Shown here: positions 25,672 to 33,850 of the stretch, piece after piece
Layout: each line of letters starts with the position of its first letter
Position numbering within the stretch: position 1 is the stretch's first letter
Source of the DNA: an uncultured Prevotella sp.
Lineage (GTDB): Bacteria; Bacteroidota; Bacteroidia; Bacteroidales; Bacteroidaceae
Length of the DNA stretch: 64,000 nucleotides
NCBI GenBank assembly: GCA_944320235.1
Contig: CALUGQ010000003.1
Coordinates: 107,870 to 171,869 of the forward strand
Reading direction: 5' to 3'
Translations under genes and position numbers: made by a program
Notes under the pieces: generated by a model
Told to the model about the DNA's origin: nothing
Database searches by the model: none
The model's input: the letters and a program-made list of their open reading frames with translations, nothing else

Positions 25672-28110
25672 ATGAAGAAAAGACTACTATTGCTTTCGCT
25701 TGCCGGCGCCTTCGCGCTGGCCGATGCGAGCGCAGACGACATCGTGCTCTGCGACTTCGAGGCCAACGCCGTAGGCGACGCCTACAACATGAAGAACCTC
25801 TACAGCCCGACGACCACATCGACGGCCGTGGTGGAGGCCGACCCCGCCAACCCGCAGAACAAGGTGCTCCACGTGAAGAACACCGAGTGGAACACCTTTG
25901 TGGAGTACACCCTGCCCGACGGCGTAACCGGGGCCAACCTCTACGACAAGTACCAGACCATCACCTTCGACATCTACCGCCCCGCGCCCTCCGACGGCAA
26001 CGACTGGATGCAGGCCGCCATACTGCTCGGCACGGACCAGCTCTACTGGGATGCCGACTACCCGTACCAGGGCGACCGCGGCGTGTGGCTCACCAAGACA
26101 TACGACCTCAAGGAGGTACGCAACGACGCGACCGTGCTGCTCGTGGGCTACAACAACGACAAGGCGGAGTACTACATCGACAACATAAGGCTCAGCGGCG
26201 TGGTGAAGCAGGCCACCGACACGCTGCGCTGGACCGGCGCCACGTCTGATGTGTGGGCCAATGGCGGCGACGCCAACTTCGCCCGCCTTGCCGACGATGT
26301 GGCCACGGCCGAGCCGCTGAGCTTCGCCAACGGCAACAGCGTGGTGTTCGACGACACAGTGAAGGCCGCCCCCGCCTCGGGCAACGTCAGCGTGAGGGTA
26401 AGGGGAACGGTCGAGGCCCCCGGCATATCGTTCGCCGGCAAGGAGCTTGACTACACCCTCTCGGCCTTCAACGACGCCGACAACCCCGCCGCCATCACCG
26501 GCTACGGCCGCATGGAGGTGACAGGCGGCCGCACCGTCACCACCTCCGTGGAGAACCGCATGAACGGCGGCTCATACATCAAGGATGGCACGCTGCGCAT
26601 GGGCAGCCGCGACGTGGCCTCGCCCTTCGGCACGCAGGTGGCCGTGGAGCGCGGCGCGCTCCACTTCAGCCTCAACAACACCGCCTCGTCATACGTTGAG
26701 CTGGGCGCGCCCATAGCCATAGCCGACGGCGGCACGCTCGACGCCTACACCTCGCGCTACACATACTGGATGTCGCCACTCTCGGGCAGCGGCACGCTTA
26801 ACATCCATGCCGGCGGCGAGCGTTCATACCTGGGCAACGCCAAGGGCGCGCAGTACCCCGACTGGTCGGCCTTCACCGGCACGGTCAACGTGTACCCCTA
26901 CAAGGAGGTGATAGGCTCGGCAGGCTTCTACGGCCTGGTGCTGGGCCACGGCAGCGGCTCGTTCAACGTGGAGGACGCCGTCGAGGACGTGGAGTCGGCC
27001 ACGGCCAACACCATGTTCGCCAACAAGACGCTCGTGCTGCACGACGGCACCACGCTGGCCTGCGAGAGCGGCACGCGCGGCTTCCGCATAGGCGAGCTGC
27101 GCACGGCCCCCACGTCGCGCATCTGCGGCTACTACAAGACGTCGAGCACGCCCCGCTCTTACTACCTCGTGGGCCGTCTCGGCACCGACTCTGAGCTTGC
27201 CGGCCAGATAGCCCCGCCCGACGGGGCCGACGAGCAGCAGGTGGGCCTGCTCAAGGAGGGCGCAGGCACGTACACGCTTACCAACAACAACAACCTCATC
27301 AACGGCGGCATACGCGTGCTCGGCGGCACGCTACTCGTGAACAACGACGCTGAGGCAGCCGCCTCGGCCAAGCTCAGCGGCGGCACGGGCTACACCACCG
27401 ACGGCAGCACGCAGACCTTCGTATTCACCGGCGGCACCATCGGCGGCTCGGGCAACATCGCCGGCAGCACCGACGTATACGGCACGCTCGAGCCCGGCGA
27501 CCGCGGCATAGGCACGCTCACCCTGGCCAACTACGCCAAGGGCACGCCCGTGTCGCTCTACCTCAGGCCCACGACGGTGGTGAACATGGAAGTGGGCGCG
27601 CAGGGCCACGACAGCATATACGTAAGCGGCGACCTCGTCTACTACAACATCTGCGAGGACTTCACCGAGAGCGATGCCAAGCCGAAGCTGCGCATCGACG
27701 TGAAAGACACTTACGAGTACCGCGAGGGCGACGAGTTCGTGCTCATCGAGGCGGCTGGCAAGGGCTCGCTCTACGGCGACCCGTGGGCCTTCGACGTGGA
27801 GCTGCCCGATGCCGCCAAGTGGGCCGTGGAGGAGCAGGAGACAGCCGAGGGCTACCGCCTCGTGCTCAAGACCAACACCCCCGATGCCATAGGCGGCGTT
27901 GAGGCAGGGCCGCAGCCCGCCATCTACTCTGAGGCAGGCCGCGTGTGCGTGAGCGCCGAGGCCGGCACCGCCATACGCATATACTCTGCCGACGGCCGAC
28001 TGCTGCGCGAGGCCGTGGCCCACTCAGGGCTCAACGCCTTTGGCGGGCTTGAGGGCATGGTGATAGTAAGCGCAGGAGCAACAACGAAGAAGATAACCGT
28101 AAAGCAATGA
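25672..28110 (+). CDS. Exported beta-strand-repeat protein with carbohydrate-binding-like N-terminus
   Basis: An 812-residue protein. Signal peptide MKKRLLLLSLAGAFALADASA. Residues about 22-180 form a module (LCDFEANAVGDAYNMKNLY, ADPANPQNKVLHVKN) also found at the start of the following xylanase, possibly carbohydrate binding. The middle (about 190-650) is rich in short Gly/Thr/Asn beta strands typical of autotransporter-associated beta-strand repeat passengers (GTYTLTNNNNLINGGIRVLGG; GGTIGGSGNIAGST). The C-terminus (IRIYSADGRLLREAV, ending KITVKQ) is a T9SS-like sorting tail. There is no autotransporter barrel. Its stop overlaps the xylanase start (ATGA), so the two are co-translated and probably act on the same polysaccharide. 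Confidence 0.8.
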   Translation: MKKRLLLLSLAGAFALADASADDIVLCDFEANAVGDAYNMKNLYSPTTTSTAVVEADPANPQNKVLHVKNTEWNTFVEYTLPDGVTGANLYDKYQTITFDIYRPAPSDGNDWMQAAILLGTDQLYWDADYPYQGDRGVWLTKTYDLKEVRNDATVLLVGYNNDKAEYYIDNIRLSGVVKQATDTLRWTGATSDVWANGGDANFARLADDVATAEPLSFANGNSVVFDDTVKAAPASGNVSVRVRGTVEAPGISFAGKELDYTLSAFNDADNPAAITGYGRMEVTGGRTVTTSVENRMNGGSYIKDGTLRMGSRDVASPFGTQVAVERGALHFSLNNTASSYVELGAPIAIADGGTLDAYTSRYTYWMSPLSGSGTLNIHAGGERSYLGNAKGAQYPDWSAFTGTVNVYPYKEVIGSAGFYGLVLGHGSGSFNVEDAVEDVESATANTMFANKTLVLHDGTTLACESGTRGFRIGELRTAPTSRICGYYKTSSTPRSYYLVGRLGTDSELAGQIAPPDGADEQQVGLLKEGAGTYTLTNNNNLINGGIRVLGGTLLVNNDAEAAASAKLSGGTGYTTDGSTQTFVFTGGTIGGSGNIAGSTDVYGTLEPGDRGIGTLTLANYAKGTPVSLYLRPTTVVNMEVGAQGHDSIYVSGDLVYYNICEDFTESDAKPKLRIDVKDTYEYREGDEFVLIEAAGKGSLYGDPWAFDVELPDAAKWAVEEQETAEGYRLVLKTNTPDAIGGVEAGPQPAIYSEAGRVCVSAEAGTAIRIYSADGRLLREAVAHSGLNAFGGLEGMVIVSAGATTKKITVKQ

Positions 28111-29834
28111 CAGACATGAAACGACTAATGGTATTGCCGCTGCTCGCGCTCGCCATGGCGCCGGCAGCGGCGCAGGAGACCGTGGTGTGCGACTTCGAGG
28201 CCATGGCCCTGGGCGACACGCTGCCCATGAGCAACCTCTACAACGGCTACGACACCGACTCGAGGGCCGAGGTGGTGGCCGACCCCGCCAACCCGCAGAA
28301 CAAGGTGCTCCACGTCACCAACAAGAGCTGGAACACGCTGATTGAGATCGACCTCGGCCCACTGGCCTCAGAGAACATCACCGAGTCCTACCGCCAGCTG
28401 GCCTTCGACCTCTACCGCCCGGCCTCCGACGGGGCCTACAAGCAGTTCGTGGCGCGCCTCGGCGCCGACACCATCTATGCCGACGCGGGCTTCTACGACC
28501 AGGGCCAGGCCGAGGCGTGGGTGCAAAAGGCTTACTTCATGAGCCGCGCCGACGCCCCCGCCGACAAGCTCTACATGGGCTTCAACTCAGAGGACGCTGA
28601 CTTCTACGTGGACAACATACGCCTCGTGGCCGTGGACAACGGCTACGACTTCACCGACGAGAAGCAGACGCTGCGCCACCACGCGCAGCTGGCCGGCAAG
28701 AACATCGGCGTGGCCGTGCCGGTGTGGCGCATCGACGTGGGCAACGACAACCTCGAGGCCACGCAGACCGTGTTCCGCAACTTCAACATGGTAGTGGCCG
28801 AGAACGAGATGAAGCCCGACGCACTGCAGCCCAGCCGCGGGCAGTTCAACTTCGGCGACGGCGACCGCCTCTGCGACTTCGCCGAGCGCCACGGCATGGC
28901 GGTGCGCGGGCATACGCTCGTGTGGCACAACCAGGCCCCGGCCTGGATAACCTCCGACGGCTACAAGAACGACCACAACTACACCCGCGCCGAGCTGCTC
29001 GAGATAATGCGTGAGCACATCACGGCCGTGGTGGGCCACTACAAGGGCAGGGTGAGCGAGTGGGACGTGGTCAACGAGGTGCTCGACGACGACCAGAGCA
29101 TCATCCGCACCAACCCGCTGGGCTACAAGCTGCGCGAGTCGGTATGGCAGAAGGTGATAGGCGACGACTACATCGACTCGGCCTTTGTCTACGCCCACCG
29201 CGCCGACCCCGACGCCCGCCTCTACATCAACGACTACGGGGTTGAGTTCCAGGGCAAGGCCAAGACGCAGGCCTACTACAACCTCGTGCGCCGCCTGCTC
29301 GACGACGGCCTGCCCGTGGGCGGCGTGGGCTTCCAGTGCCACCTCACAGTGGGCGAGGCCGACTCGGCCAAGTTCTCCTCAAACGTCAAGCGCTACGGCG
29401 CGCTGGGCGTGAAGTGCGCCATCACCGAGCTCGACATGTCGATGCCCGACCCCTACGCCGCCGGAGCCGAGGAGCAGCAGGCCGAGGAGTACGCCAAGAT
29501 GGCCAAGGTGATGATGAACTACGGCCACTGCGAGAGCGTCGTCGTCTGGGGCGTGACCGACGATATGTCGTGGCGGCAGGGCAACCCGCTGCTCTTCCGC
29601 TCCACGCTCGAGGCCAAGCCCGCGTTCTTCGCCCTGAGGGATGTGCTCAAGGAGGCCGCCGAGAATGAGGCCTCGGGCATCGGCGCTGCCGTGGTGCAGG
29701 GCGATGGCTCGCCCTTCGTCGATGTCTACGACCTCAGCGGCAGGCCCGTGGCCAAGGGCATGCTGCGCTCGCGTGTGGCCGACCTGCCGCGCGGCATCTA
29801 CATCGCCGGCGGCAAGTGCGTCGTGGTGAAATGA
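28107..29834 (+). CDS. GH10 endo-1,4-beta-xylanase with T9SS-type tail
   Basis: A 575-residue secreted xylanase cutting beta-1,4-xylan internally. The signal peptide includes KRLMVLPLLALAMAPAAAQ; the N-terminal module (about residues 22-175) is homologous to that of the preceding gene. The GH10 barrel runs from about residue 190 to 520: AENEMKPDALQP, GHTLVWHNQAPAW, acid/base Glu324 in WDVVNEVLDD and nucleophile Glu441 in AITELDMS. The C-terminal tail (VYDLSGRPVAKGM, ending VVVK) is a sorting domain. Overlap with the upstream stop by four bases suggests translational coupling. A second ATG at 28116 is an alternative start. Confidence 0.93.
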   Translation: MTDMKRLMVLPLLALAMAPAAAQETVVCDFEAMALGDTLPMSNLYNGYDTDSRAEVVADPANPQNKVLHVTNKSWNTLIEIDLGPLASENITESYRQLAFDLYRPASDGAYKQFVARLGADTIYADAGFYDQGQAEAWVQKAYFMSRADAPADKLYMGFNSEDADFYVDNIRLVAVDNGYDFTDEKQTLRHHAQLAGKNIGVAVPVWRIDVGNDNLEATQTVFRNFNMVVAENEMKPDALQPSRGQFNFGDGDRLCDFAERHGMAVRGHTLVWHNQAPAWITSDGYKNDHNYTRAELLEIMREHITAVVGHYKGRVSEWDVVNEVLDDDQSIIRTNPLGYKLRESVWQKVIGDDYIDSAFVYAHRADPDARLYINDYGVEFQGKAKTQAYYNLVRRLLDDGLPVGGVGFQCHLTVGEADSAKFSSNVKRYGALGVKCAITELDMSMPDPYAAGAEEQQAEEYAKMAKVMMNYGHCESVVVWGVTDDMSWRQGNPLLFRSTLEAKPAFFALRDVLKEAAENEASGIGAAVVQGDGSPFVDVYDLSGRPVAKGMLRSRVADLPRGIYIAGGKCVVVK

Positions 29835-29867
29835 TCGGCAGGCCGCCAGGCGCGGATATTTCTCACC

Positions 29868-29909
29868 GTGCGGGGAGTGCAGCAGTGCGCTCCCCGCACT
29901 TTCTTTTGC
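29868..29909 (+). terminator. Terminator of the xylanase operon
   Basis: A 10-bp perfect stem (GTGCGGGGAG / CTCCCCGCAC) followed by TTTCTTTT. Confidence 0.8.
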
Positions 29910-29958
29910 CGTGCGCCTGCGTGGCTTGCCGCGGCTTGCGCGGCCATCCTGCGGCCCC

Positions 29959-30051
29959 CTGCGCAACACGCTGGCTGCCAGCGTGTTGCGGAATGGGCCG
30001 TTTTGCCGCCTGGAACAGGCCGTTCGGCCGCCCGGAACGGGCGGTTTTGAA
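29959..30051. repeat. 22-bp-unit GC repeat, copy 4
   Basis: A perfect 12-bp hairpin module (GCAACACGCTGG / CCAGCGTGTTGC, 29963-29989) precedes two full 22-base units (29995-30016, 30017-30038) and a partial third (GGGCGGTTTTG). Confidence 0.75.
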
Positions 30052-30362
30052 TTACGAGTTTTGAATTTTGAATTACGAATTGTCGCCTCCGGCGATTAAG
30101 AGTTTTGGAATTACGAGTTTTGAGTTACGAGTTACGAATTGTCGCCTCCGGCGATTACGAGTTTTGGAATTACGAGTTTTGGAATTACGAGTTTTGAGTT
30201 ACGAGTTACGAATTGTCGCTCCGCGATTATGAATTTCAAGAATTGAGAGTTGCCCAATTGCCGGGCCTGCTCTCAGCCACAGTCTGCATCACAATTCAAA
30301 ACTCAAAAACTCTTAATCGCCTCCGGCGACAATTCGTAATTCGTAATTCAAAACTCGTAATT
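30048..30362. repeat. AT-rich palindromic repeat, copy 4 (largest)
   Basis: Three forward cores (ACGAATTGTCGCCTCCGGCG twice, GTCGCTCCGCGATT once) separated by GAGTTTTGGAATTACGAGTT strings, a central segment containing TTGCCGGGCC, then an inverted core (AATCGCCTCCGGCGACAATT). It fills the spacer up to the MATE promoter. Confidence 0.75.
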
Positions 30363-30368
30363 TCTTCG

Positions 30369-30376
30369 TACCTTTG
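30369..30376 (+). promoter_or_regulatory. -7 box of the MATE gene
   Basis: TACCTTTG matches TAnnTTTG and ends only 9 bases before the ATG at 30386, so the mRNA would be leaderless or nearly so. Confidence 0.5.
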
Positions 30377-30385
30377 CACCCCGCA

Positions 30386-31714
30386 ATGACAGACAATACA
30401 GTTTCGCGGCACTACGCGCCGCTCGCAAGGCTCGGCCTGCCCATCGTGATAGGGCAGGTGGGCAACATAGTGCTCGGCTTCGCCGACACGCTCATGGTGG
30501 GCCACCACAGCATGGAAGAGCTGGCGGCCGCCAGTTTCGTTAACACCATGTTCATGCTCTTCGTAATCTTCGCCATGGGCTTCTCTTACGGCCTCACGCC
30601 GATAGTGGGCGCCAGGCACGGCCGCGGCGAGACCGCGGGCATAGGTCGTGTGGTGCGCGCCGGGCTGGCCGCCGCCACGCTGCTGGCCGCCGCGCTCGTG
30701 GGCGTGCTGCTCGCGTTCTGGGCCTGCCTTGGCCACATGGGCCAGCCCGCCGAGCTGCTGCCGCTGATGCGGCCCTACCTGGTGGTGAACATCGTGTCGA
30801 TGCCGTTCGTATGCTGGATGAACGTGTTCAGGCAGTTCTTCGATGCCATAGGCCGCACCGAGGTGCCCATGTGGGTGCTGCTGGGCGGCAACGTGATGAA
30901 CATCCTCGGCAACTGGCTGCTCATCTACGGCCCCGGCCCCGCGCCCGAGCTGGGCCTGCTCGGCGCGGGCCTCTCCACGCTGCTCTCGCGCGCGGCCATG
31001 GCGGCGGCCTTCGCCGCGCTGTTCTTCGCCTCGCGCCGCTACCGGGCCTACAGCCGCGGCTTCCGCTCGGGGCGCGCCGGCAGGGCCGGGCTGCGCCGCG
31101 TGGGTGCGCTGGGGCTGCCCGTGGCCCTGCAGATGGGCATGGAGTCGGCGGCCTTCTCGCTCTCGGCGGTGCTCGTGGGGTGGGTAGGCACCACGGCCCT
31201 GGCCGCCCACCAGGTGATGCTCACCGTGTCGCAGCTGTTCTACATGGTGTACTACGGCATGGGGGCGGCGGTGGCCGTGCGCGTGAGCTACTTCAGCGGG
31301 CAGGGCGACACCGCCGCCGTGCGCGCCACGGCGGCTGCCGGCTTCCGCATCATCCTGCTCATAGCCTGCGTGGTGGCGGTGCCTATCTTCATGCTGCGCG
31401 GGCAGCTCAGCCTGTGGTTCACCGACAGCCGCGAGGTGTGCTCCCTCGTGGCCGCCACGGTGGTGCCGCTCATCGCCTACCAGTTTGGCGACGGCCTGCA
31501 GTGCACCTTCGCCAACGCCCTGCGCGGCATAGCCCACGTGAGGCCGATGATGCTGATAGCCTTCTTCTCTTACTTCGTGGTGTCGCTGCCCCTGGGCTGG
31601 CTGCTCGGCATACGGCTGGGCATGGGCCTGGTGGGCATCTGGTGGGCGTTTCCCGTCTGCCTGACCTGCGCCGGGGCGCTGTACTACCTGGCTTTCAGGA
31701 AAAAGACAGGGTGA
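30386..31714 (+). CDS. MATE-family multidrug/cation efflux transporter
   Basis: A 442-residue inner-membrane protein with about 12 hydrophobic helices. The start (YAPLARLGLPIVIGQVGNIV, then GFADTLMVGHHSMEELAAAS) is the typical NorM-like first helix pair, and the second half repeats it (GALGLPVALQMGMESAAFSL, WVGTTALAAHQVML). These transporters export drugs or metabolites using Na+ or H+ gradients; the substrate here is unknown. ATG 30386 is preferred over the in-frame 30374, which would lie within the promoter box. Confidence 0.93.
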   Translation: MTDNTVSRHYAPLARLGLPIVIGQVGNIVLGFADTLMVGHHSMEELAAASFVNTMFMLFVIFAMGFSYGLTPIVGARHGRGETAGIGRVVRAGLAAATLLAAALVGVLLAFWACLGHMGQPAELLPLMRPYLVVNIVSMPFVCWMNVFRQFFDAIGRTEVPMWVLLGGNVMNILGNWLLIYGPGPAPELGLLGAGLSTLLSRAAMAAAFAALFFASRRYRAYSRGFRSGRAGRAGLRRVGALGLPVALQMGMESAAFSLSAVLVGWVGTTALAAHQVMLTVSQLFYMVYYGMGAAVAVRVSYFSGQGDTAAVRATAAAGFRIILLIACVVAVPIFMLRGQLSLWFTDSREVCSLVAATVVPLIAYQFGDGLQCTFANALRGIAHVRPMMLIAFFSYFVVSLPLGWLLGIRLGMGLVGIWWAFPVCLTCAGALYYLAFRKKTG

Positions 31715-31800
31715 TGGGAGAGCTGGGAGAGCTGGGAGTTCTGGGAGAGCTGGGAGTTCTGGGAGAGCTGGGAGTTCTGGGAGAGCTGGGAGTTCTCCCC
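31713..31800. repeat. Four perfect 18-bp tandem repeats (GGGAG family)
   Basis: CTGGGAGAGCTGGGAGTT occurs four times without change at 31723-31740, 31741-31758, 31759-31776 and 31777-31794, preceded by a partial copy touching the MATE stop codon and ending in CTCCCC. Purine-rich on the sense strand. Confidence 0.9.
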
Positions 31801-31840
31801 TAAAAATCCTTTTCTCCTTGAAAAAACATTGGGCTTTCCC

Positions 31841-31870
31841 TTTGTATGCGGATATTTTTGATTAACTTTG
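31841..31870 (+). promoter_or_regulatory. Promoter of the four-helix-bundle gene
   Basis: TTTG (31841-31844), an 18-base spacer and TAACTTTG (31863-31870), 31 bases before the start codon. Confidence 0.65.
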
Positions 31871-31901
31871 CAATGATGTAAAATAACTAAAACCATGGCC
31901 C

Positions 31902-32462
31902 ATGCCCGATTCATTCATGCCCCAGTTGGGGCATTACAGCAAGTTGGTTGCTTACCGTAAGGCCGAGTGCATATACGATGTGACGTATTATTTTGTAAAT
32001 AACCACCTTGCCAAGGGCGACCGCACAACAGACCAGATGCTCCAGGCCGCGCGCAGCGGCAAGCAGAACATTGCCGAGGGCAGTGCCGCGGCCACTGCGT
32101 CGCGCGAGACGGAGATAAAGCTCTACAACGTGGCAAAGGCCAGCCTGCAGGAACTGCTCGCCGATTATGGCGACTTCCTGCGTGTGCGCGGCCTCGAGCT
32201 GTGGCCCAAGGGCTCGCCCAAGGCCGAGCAGGCGCGGCGTGTGTGCAAGGCCCATCCCGAGTCGGAGTTCTTCAGGGAGCGCATGGCCGTGCGTTCGGCC
32301 GGTACCATAGCCAACATTGCCATCGTGCTCATCCATCAGGCCGACTATCTGCTTGCCCGTCTCATAGAGTCTGCCAAGAAGCGTTTTCTCGAGGAGGGAG
32401 GCATACGCGAGCAGATGACCCGCGCTCGCCTGGAGTATAGGAAGAACAATGGGAGGAAGTGA
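31902..32462 (+). CDS. Four-helix-bundle protein (S23/IVP-like with suffix domain)
   Basis: A 186-residue helical protein. KLVAYRKAECIYDVTYYFVN followed by TDQMLQAARSGKQNIAEGSA matches the four-helix-bundle family that includes proteins of 23S rRNA intervening sequences and is structurally related to Avd of diversity-generating retroelements. The C-terminal half (ANIAIVLIHQADYLLARLIE, then KRFLEEGGIREQMTRARLEY) is the 'four helix bundle suffix' type. No reverse transcriptase or rRNA is nearby. The molecular role of the free-standing form is unknown. A second ATG at 31917 is a plausible alternative start. It is flanked on both sides by GGGAG arrays. Confidence 0.8.
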   Translation: MPDSFMPQLGHYSKLVAYRKAECIYDVTYYFVNNHLAKGDRTTDQMLQAARSGKQNIAEGSAAATASRETEIKLYNVAKASLQELLADYGDFLRVRGLELWPKGSPKAEQARRVCKAHPESEFFRERMAVRSAGTIANIAIVLIHQADYLLARLIESAKKRFLEEGGIREQMTRARLEYRKNNGRK

Positions 32463-32603
32463 TGGGAGGGCTGGGAGCTCTGGGAGTTCTGGGAGAGCTG
32501 AGAGCTCTGGGAGTTCTGGGAGCTCTGGGATGGCCACTATGCTCAGTTCTCCCAGAACTCTCAGAGCTCCCATCCCTCCCATCCCTCCCATCCCTCCCAG
32601 AAA
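32461..32603. repeat. GGGAG array facing a CTCCC array (long imperfect hairpin)
   Basis: GGGAGCTCTGGGAGTTCTGG-type copies (32462-32531) are followed after a short centre (GATGGCCACTATGCTCA) by the complementary CTCCCAGAACTCTCAGAGCTCCC and CATCCCTCC copies. The left side abuts the stop codon of the four-helix gene and the right side ends 20 bases before the next ATG. Confidence 0.75.
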
Positions 32604-32622
32604 AAATCAAATATACTGCCTC

Positions 32623-33828
32623 ATGAATGAAGAAACCTTAGCTTTCATCAAGGCCAATGCCGGGGCCGATGTGCGCCGGCTGGCCTTGCAGGCCGGGAGG
32701 CCTGCAGGCGTTGACATCCCCTTTGCCCTCGACCAGATAGCCGGCCGGCAGGCGGCGAGGCGCAAGCTGCCCTCGTGGGCTGCCGTGGAGGGGCTTGTGT
32801 ATCCGCCCCACCTCTCGATGGAGCAGTGCTCGGGCGAGGCGGCGGCTCGCTACAAGGCGGGCGTGGCCCGGCGGCTGTGCGGCGGCGGGGGGCGGCTCGT
32901 TGACATCACGGGCGGCTTCGGTGTGGACTTCGCCTTCATGGCCGGGAGCTTTGCCGAGGCTACGTATGTGGAGCGGCAGGGGCTGCTGTGCGACATTGCG
33001 CGCCACAACCTGCCGCTGCTGGGCCTCGGGGGCGCCGTGGTGGTGTGCGCCGACGGCACGGAGTATCTCGGGCGCATGGAGCCGGCGGACATGGTATACG
33101 TAGACCCGGCGCGCCGCGATGCCGCCGGGGGCCGCACCTTCGCCATCGGCGACTGCACGCCCGACGTCGGCGCGCTGCGCCGCGAACTGCTGCTCAAGGC
33201 CCGCTGGGTGATGGTGAAGCTGTCGCCCATGCTCGACTGGCGCAAGGCCGTGGCCGACATGGGCGGCTCCGTGCGCGAGGTGCACATAGTGTCGGTGGGC
33301 GGCGAGTGCAAGGAGCTGCTGCTCGTCATGGGCGAGGGCGGCGGCCTGGCGGTGCACTGCGTCAACGACGGGCATGACTTTGCCTTTGAGTATGACGTGG
33401 CAGCCGTGGCCGGCGGAGCGGCCGGGGGCGATGGGGGCGATGTGCCGGGCGGCTTGGCCGGCATGTGGCTTTATGAGCCTAATGCCTCGGTGATGAAGGC
33501 CGGGTGCTTCGGGCTGCTGGAGCGCAGGTTTGGCGTAAGGGCCTTGGCGCGCGACAGCCATCTCTTCGCCTCCCGGGAGCCTGTGGCGGGCTTCCCCGGC
33601 CGCGCTTTCGTGGTGGAGCGCGCCACTACGATGAACAAGCGGGGGCTGAAGGCGGCCTTGCAGGGCATAGGCAGGGCCAACGTGGCCGTGAGGAACTTCC
33701 CCATGACGGTCGACGGGCTGCGCCGCCGCCTTAAAATGGGCGAGGGTGGCAGCGTTTACATCTTCGCTACCACCCTCGCTGACAGGACTCACGTCCTGCT
33801 GGTCTGTTCAAAAGTCAGTCAGTCTTGA
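32623..33828 (+). CDS. Class I SAM-dependent methyltransferase with THUMP-like C-terminus
   Basis: A 401-residue protein. The SAM-binding motif I is LVDITGGFGVDFAFMAG near residue 90, the acidic loop YVERQGLLCDIARHN follows, and the motif MVYVDPARRDAAGGRTFAIG resembles DPPR-type catalytic loops of nucleic-acid methyltransferases. The C-terminal part (MTVDGLRRRLKMGEGGSVYI and on) fits the THUMP-like domain of a Bacteroidota family; an RNA substrate is inferred. The start at 32623 follows the CTCCC array; an upstream in-frame extension encodes only repeat-derived Ser/Gly and Pro residues and is rejected. Confidence 0.82.
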   Translation: MNEETLAFIKANAGADVRRLALQAGRPAGVDIPFALDQIAGRQAARRKLPSWAAVEGLVYPPHLSMEQCSGEAAARYKAGVARRLCGGGGRLVDITGGFGVDFAFMAGSFAEATYVERQGLLCDIARHNLPLLGLGGAVVVCADGTEYLGRMEPADMVYVDPARRDAAGGRTFAIGDCTPDVGALRRELLLKARWVMVKLSPMLDWRKAVADMGGSVREVHIVSVGGECKELLLVMGEGGGLAVHCVNDGHDFAFEYDVAAVAGGAAGGDGGDVPGGLAGMWLYEPNASVMKAGCFGLLERRFGVRALARDSHLFASREPVAGFPGRAFVVERATTMNKRGLKAALQGIGRANVAVRNFPMTVDGLRRRLKMGEGGSVYIFATTLADRTHVLLVCSKVSQS

Positions 33829-33850
33829 TTCTTGGCACAGGCCGCCAGGC

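Noticed and set aside
31684-31914. Minus-strand open frame made of Ser-Gln-Leu/Asn repeats (MATE 3' region)
   Set aside because: It is only the translation of the 18-bp tandem repeats on the opposite strand; no start context or homology is expected.
31902-32462. Diversity-generating retroelement accessory gene (avd)
   Set aside because: The protein is of a related four-helix fold, but there is no reverse transcriptase, template repeat or variable repeat pair in the window.
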